Part shown: positions 61,473-64,000 of the stretch, one piece after another
Layout: every line of letters begins with the position of its first letter
How positions within the stretch are numbered: the stretch's first letter is position 1
Origin: Catenovulum agarivorans YM01
GTDB lineage: Bacteria > Pseudomonadota > Gammaproteobacteria > Enterobacterales > Alteromonadaceae
Direction: 5' to 3'
DNA: 64,000 nucleotides
Assembly (NCBI RefSeq): GCF_000281085.1
Contig: NZ_JH767537.1
Coordinates: 1 to 64,000, forward strand
Program-made: the position numbers and the translations under genes
Notes under the pieces: model-generated
Seen by the model: the letters and a program-made list of their open reading frames with translations, nothing else
Told to the model about the DNA's origin: nothing
Database searches by the model: none

Positions 61473-62033
61473 ATGAACATTAACAAACAACATCTGGAAA
61501 TAAACATGGTAAACAAAGTTAAATTTTTAACAGGGATATTTTTGATTTCAGCCGTTACTGCCTGTAGTACGACAAAACAACTATCCAACACTTTTGATGC
61601 TAACTATACTAGTAAAAAAGCAAAATTGACTTTTTATTCACCAAATTTCTCTGCACATCATATGCCTCCATTGATGACTGCATTTGCATATGCTGATTCC
61701 TATTTAATTTCCGATTTTTGCGGTAAAAATGAAAAAGCTATAGGCAAAGCATCTGTAAATAGAGACAACCGAACGCAAGAAACTTGGCTGCCTGCAGGGA
61801 AAATAATAGCAAATATTGGTTATTATGCGGTTGGAGCAGGTGGTCTTACCGGTGATTCATACTATCTATTTAAAGTAGACCCTGAGGTTCACTACAAAAT
61901 CACGTTGACCGAAGCAAGGCCTTTCGTTACTAGTTATTCAGTTACAATTGAGGCTCAAAAAAATAATACTCCTGTAGCAATTGAGCTTGAGCAATATGAA
62001 AACAAAAAAGACATTTGTAAAAAGTATTCATAG
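61473..62033 (+). CDS. Small lipoprotein of unknown function
   Basis: A 186-residue protein with lipobox AVTAC. The signal peptide is best from the ATG at 61506 (MVNKVKFLTGIF); the frame from 61473 adds 11 residues and neither start has a strong ribosome site. The body is beta-rich with LPAGKIIANIGYYAVGAGGLTGDSYYLFKVDPEVHYKITL. No family recognised. Confidence 0.7.
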   Translation: MNINKQHLEINMVNKVKFLTGIFLISAVTACSTTKQLSNTFDANYTSKKAKLTFYSPNFSAHHMPPLMTAFAYADSYLISDFCGKNEKAIGKASVNRDNRTQETWLPAGKIIANIGYYAVGAGGLTGDSYYLFKVDPEVHYKITLTEARPFVTSYSVTIEAQKNNTPVAIELEQYENKKDICKKYS

Positions 62034-62151
62034 CACATGCGTTATGAGGGGTGAGCTCAGCTAAATCTTACTCAAATAAAAACTTCTGAGGTAGCCAAAA
62101 TATTTCTCAGCTACCTCTGATATATCTAGGTCAGACAGGTTTTACCAACAA

Positions 62152-64000
62152 CTAACCATGACTCACAACAATCAATCTTAAAGCATCTAATTTAACCCTA
62201 GCTTGGGCTAAATGTTCTTCCAAAGATTTTTGTTGTTGCAATAAAGACTCTAATTCAATTGGGCGAATATTTGGGTTAACTGCTTTTAGCTCAGTTAAAC
62301 GGCTAATTTCTTCACCTAATTGTTTAGCCACTTGCTCTTTTGCTGCATCAATAATAGCGACTGATTCAGCGGTCGCTTTTTGTTCAGCTTGTTGAATAAG
62401 CTCATGCACTTGTGGCTGCAAGGCAGTAGCAAGTTGTGACGCAACTTGTTTATTTACTGGTTTAAGCTGTTTGTTTAAACCATCAAAACCCACTTTCGCC
62501 GCTAAGTTATTACCCGCTTTATCTAGTAATAAGCGAATTGGTGTTGGTGGTAAAAAACGACCCGGTTGTAATTGTTTTGGTGCGCTGGTTTCAACAACAT
62601 AAATAAGCTCTAACAAATAAGTGCCTTCTGGCAGCGCTTTGTTGTTGAGAATACTTACGGCATTGTTACCCACTTCGCCACCAGCGATCATTTCAAAACA
62701 GCCTTGCACCATAGGGTGATCCCAGCTGATAAAACGCACGTCTTCGCGCGATAACGCGGTTTCACGATCAAAGGTAATTGTCATGCCATCGTCATGCAAT
62801 TCAGGGAAATGTGGCTCCAACATATGCTCGGTTGGATTAACCGCTATACATTGTTCACCTTTATCTTCTTGCGATACGCCGTACACATCAAATATTTGCA
62901 GCATAAAAGCAACTAAGCGAGTGTCGTCGTCCATTTCTTCGATTTGTTCGGCGATCGCAGCACCATCAAAACCTTTTGAATTCAGCTCTAATAAAATATC
63001 GCGGCCTTGCTCTAACTGAGTATTGAGTTCAGTAATTTGGCTTTTGGCTGTATCAATTAAACCGCTAATTTGGCTTTGTTCATATTGATTTGTCGCTAGC
63101 GCTTGCAATAACTCGGCTTGCTGTTGCTCAAATACTTTAATCCCTGCAGGGCAAGTATTGGCATAGGCGTTAATGCCGTGGTGCTGCCAGTTAAACAAAG
63201 TTTGGCTGGCTGAATTAACAAAATATGGAATATGAATTTGAATATCGTGGCGCTGACCAATACGGTCTAAACGGCCAATACGTTGCTCTAATAAATCTGG
63301 GTTTAGTGGAATATCAAACAAGACTAAGTGACGAGCAAACTGGAAGTTACGCCCTTCCGAGCCAATTTCAGAACAAATCAGTAACTGACAACCTTCGTCT
63401 TGGTCGGCGAACCAAGCGGCGGCGCGGTCACGCTCTACTATGCTCATACCTTCGTGGAACACGGCAGCGTTTAAGCCAAACTTAACCCGTACAGCTTGTT
63501 CTAAAGTTAAAGCAGTTGATGCGCGTGCACAGATAATTAAAAACTTCTCGTGTTTGTTTTCTTTTATCAGCTCGGCTAAATATTCAACTCTAGGGTCAAC
63601 TTTCCACCATTCAATATCACCACTGATCGCGCTTTCGTATAAAAACTCAGGGGTTAATAACGGCGCAACCGTTTTAGCCGATGCATCATCTGGGTGGCGG
63701 CTTAACCACCAATCAGCCGCTGCTTGATATTCAGATGGCAATTCCATTTCTACCGGCAATACGCAGCGTACCGGAAAACCTTTAACCGATGCACGAGTAT
63801 TGCGGAATAACACGCGGCCTGTGCCATGTTGGTCAATTAGTTTTTTCAGCTCGGCAATTTGTGCTTCTGATAAATCTTCGTTGCTGGTAATTTGTTTCGC
63901 TTGCTCGGCTATTTGGCTATAACCCGCTTCTTCGGCAACAAATTTGTCGTAGTCATAAAAACGTTCAGGATCGAGTAAACGCAAACGTGCAAAGTGGCTT
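62152..64000 (-). CDS. rapA: RapA, RNA-polymerase-associated SWI2/SNF2 ATPase (partial, N-terminus outside window)
   Basis: The C-terminal ~615 residues of RapA, which recycles RNA polymerase. The frame is open through base 64000, so the ATPase half with Walker A lies outside; the TTG at 63984 is an internal Leu in FARLRLLDPERFYDY, not a start. Seen here: the second RecA-like lobe (KFLIICARASTALTLEQAV, LICSEIGSEGRNFQFARHLVLFDIPLNPDLLEQRIGRLDRIGQ) and the long RapA C-terminal domain (FISWDHPMVQG, GEVGNNAVSIL). Confidence 0.95.
   Translation of the reverse strand, partial: SHFARLRLLDPERFYDYDKFVAEEAGYSQIAEQAKQITSNEDLSEAQIAELKKLIDQHGTGRVLFRNTRASVKGFPVRCVLPVEMELPSEYQAAADWWLSRHPDDASAKTVAPLLTPEFLYESAISGDIEWWKVDPRVEYLAELIKENKHEKFLIICARASTALTLEQAVRVKFGLNAAVFHEGMSIVERDRAAAWFADQDEGCQLLICSEIGSEGRNFQFARHLVLFDIPLNPDLLEQRIGRLDRIGQRHDIQIHIPYFVNSASQTLFNWQHHGINAYANTCPAGIKVFEQQQAELLQALATNQYEQSQISGLIDTAKSQITELNTQLEQGRDILLELNSKGFDGAAIAEQIEEMDDDTRLVAFMLQIFDVYGVSQEDKGEQCIAVNPTEHMLEPHFPELHDDGMTITFDRETALSREDVRFISWDHPMVQGCFEMIAGGEVGNNAVSILNNKALPEGTYLLELIYVVETSAPKQLQPGRFLPPTPIRLLLDKAGNNLAAKVGFDGLNKQLKPVNKQVASQLATALQPQVHELIQQAEQKATAESVAIIDAAKEQVAKQLGEEISRLTELKAVNPNIRPIELESLLQQQKSLEEHLAQARVKLDALRLIVVSHG

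Overview
The window looks like chromosome of a marine, polysaccharide-degrading gammaproteobacterium of the Alteromonadales (Catenovulum- or Paraglaciecola-like; inferred from gene content, not tested). Pointers are an exported catalase-peroxidase, YaeQ, AcpH, a DUF2986-like protein, RapA, a flavin-dependent tryptophan-halogenase-family protein, GH97 and GH13 glucosidases and several very large Ig/thrombospondin-type-3 surface proteins. I see no rRNA, tRNA, CRISPR array, prophage or intact insertion sequence.

Layout. 0.3-9.6 kb: exported KatG, a PocR/PAS hybrid histidine kinase, a SNF2-family helicase and a CreA-like lipoprotein. 9.6-14.8 kb: a TonB-C-domain lipoprotein, a Fic-fold protein whose catalytic His is replaced by Gln, an SRPBCC protein, a non-coding stretch of repeat remnants, an ECF sigma factor with a small membrane partner, YaeQ and a small basic protein. 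15-19.2 kb: halogenase-like flavoprotein, an OmpR-type two-component pair and a carbohydrate-module-like lipoprotein. 19.2-37.5 kb: one tightly packed minus-strand operon of seven genes: a 1672-residue lipoprotein with eight tandem calcium-binding repeats and a Cys-rich module, two paralogous secreted proteins, a membrane protein, a 3443-residue Ig-repeat protein, a membrane-anchored coiled coil and a DsbC-like thioredoxin-fold protein. 37.8-43.4 kb: a translationally coupled pair, FG-GAP/ASPIC/HEAT protein plus membrane pentaheme cytochrome. 43.5-47.8 kb: GH97, MFS transporter and divergent DeoR regulator. 47.8-50.6 kb: two overlapping P-loop ATPase genes behind three evenly spaced palindromes. 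50.7-55.9 kb: EAL protein, DUF2892-like protein, an amylase pseudogene with its catalytic centre deleted, and an intact GH13 enzyme. 56-62 kb: small redox and regulatory genes, including a leftover 3' end of a second YafY-type regulator. 62.2-64 kb: the C-terminal two thirds of RapA, running off the window.

How they may work together. The halogenase-like gene, GH97 and GH13 each carry a direct repeat GGTTAC-N5-GGTTAC (or close variant) 45-50 bp upstream of the start, immediately before a -10-like hexamer. The 11-bp period suits an OmpR-family regulator, and such a regulator is encoded beside the halogenase-like gene; I infer an alpha-glucan regulon. The halogenase-like gene and GH97 also share an identical 29-bp segment at their 3' ends that includes half of the terminator hairpin.

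Best candidates for undescribed biology: the giant Ig/TSP3 operon (with a nine-domain super-repeat of about 2.9 kb), the twin-ATPase operon with its triple operator, and the FG-GAP/pentaheme pair. All three are functional inferences.
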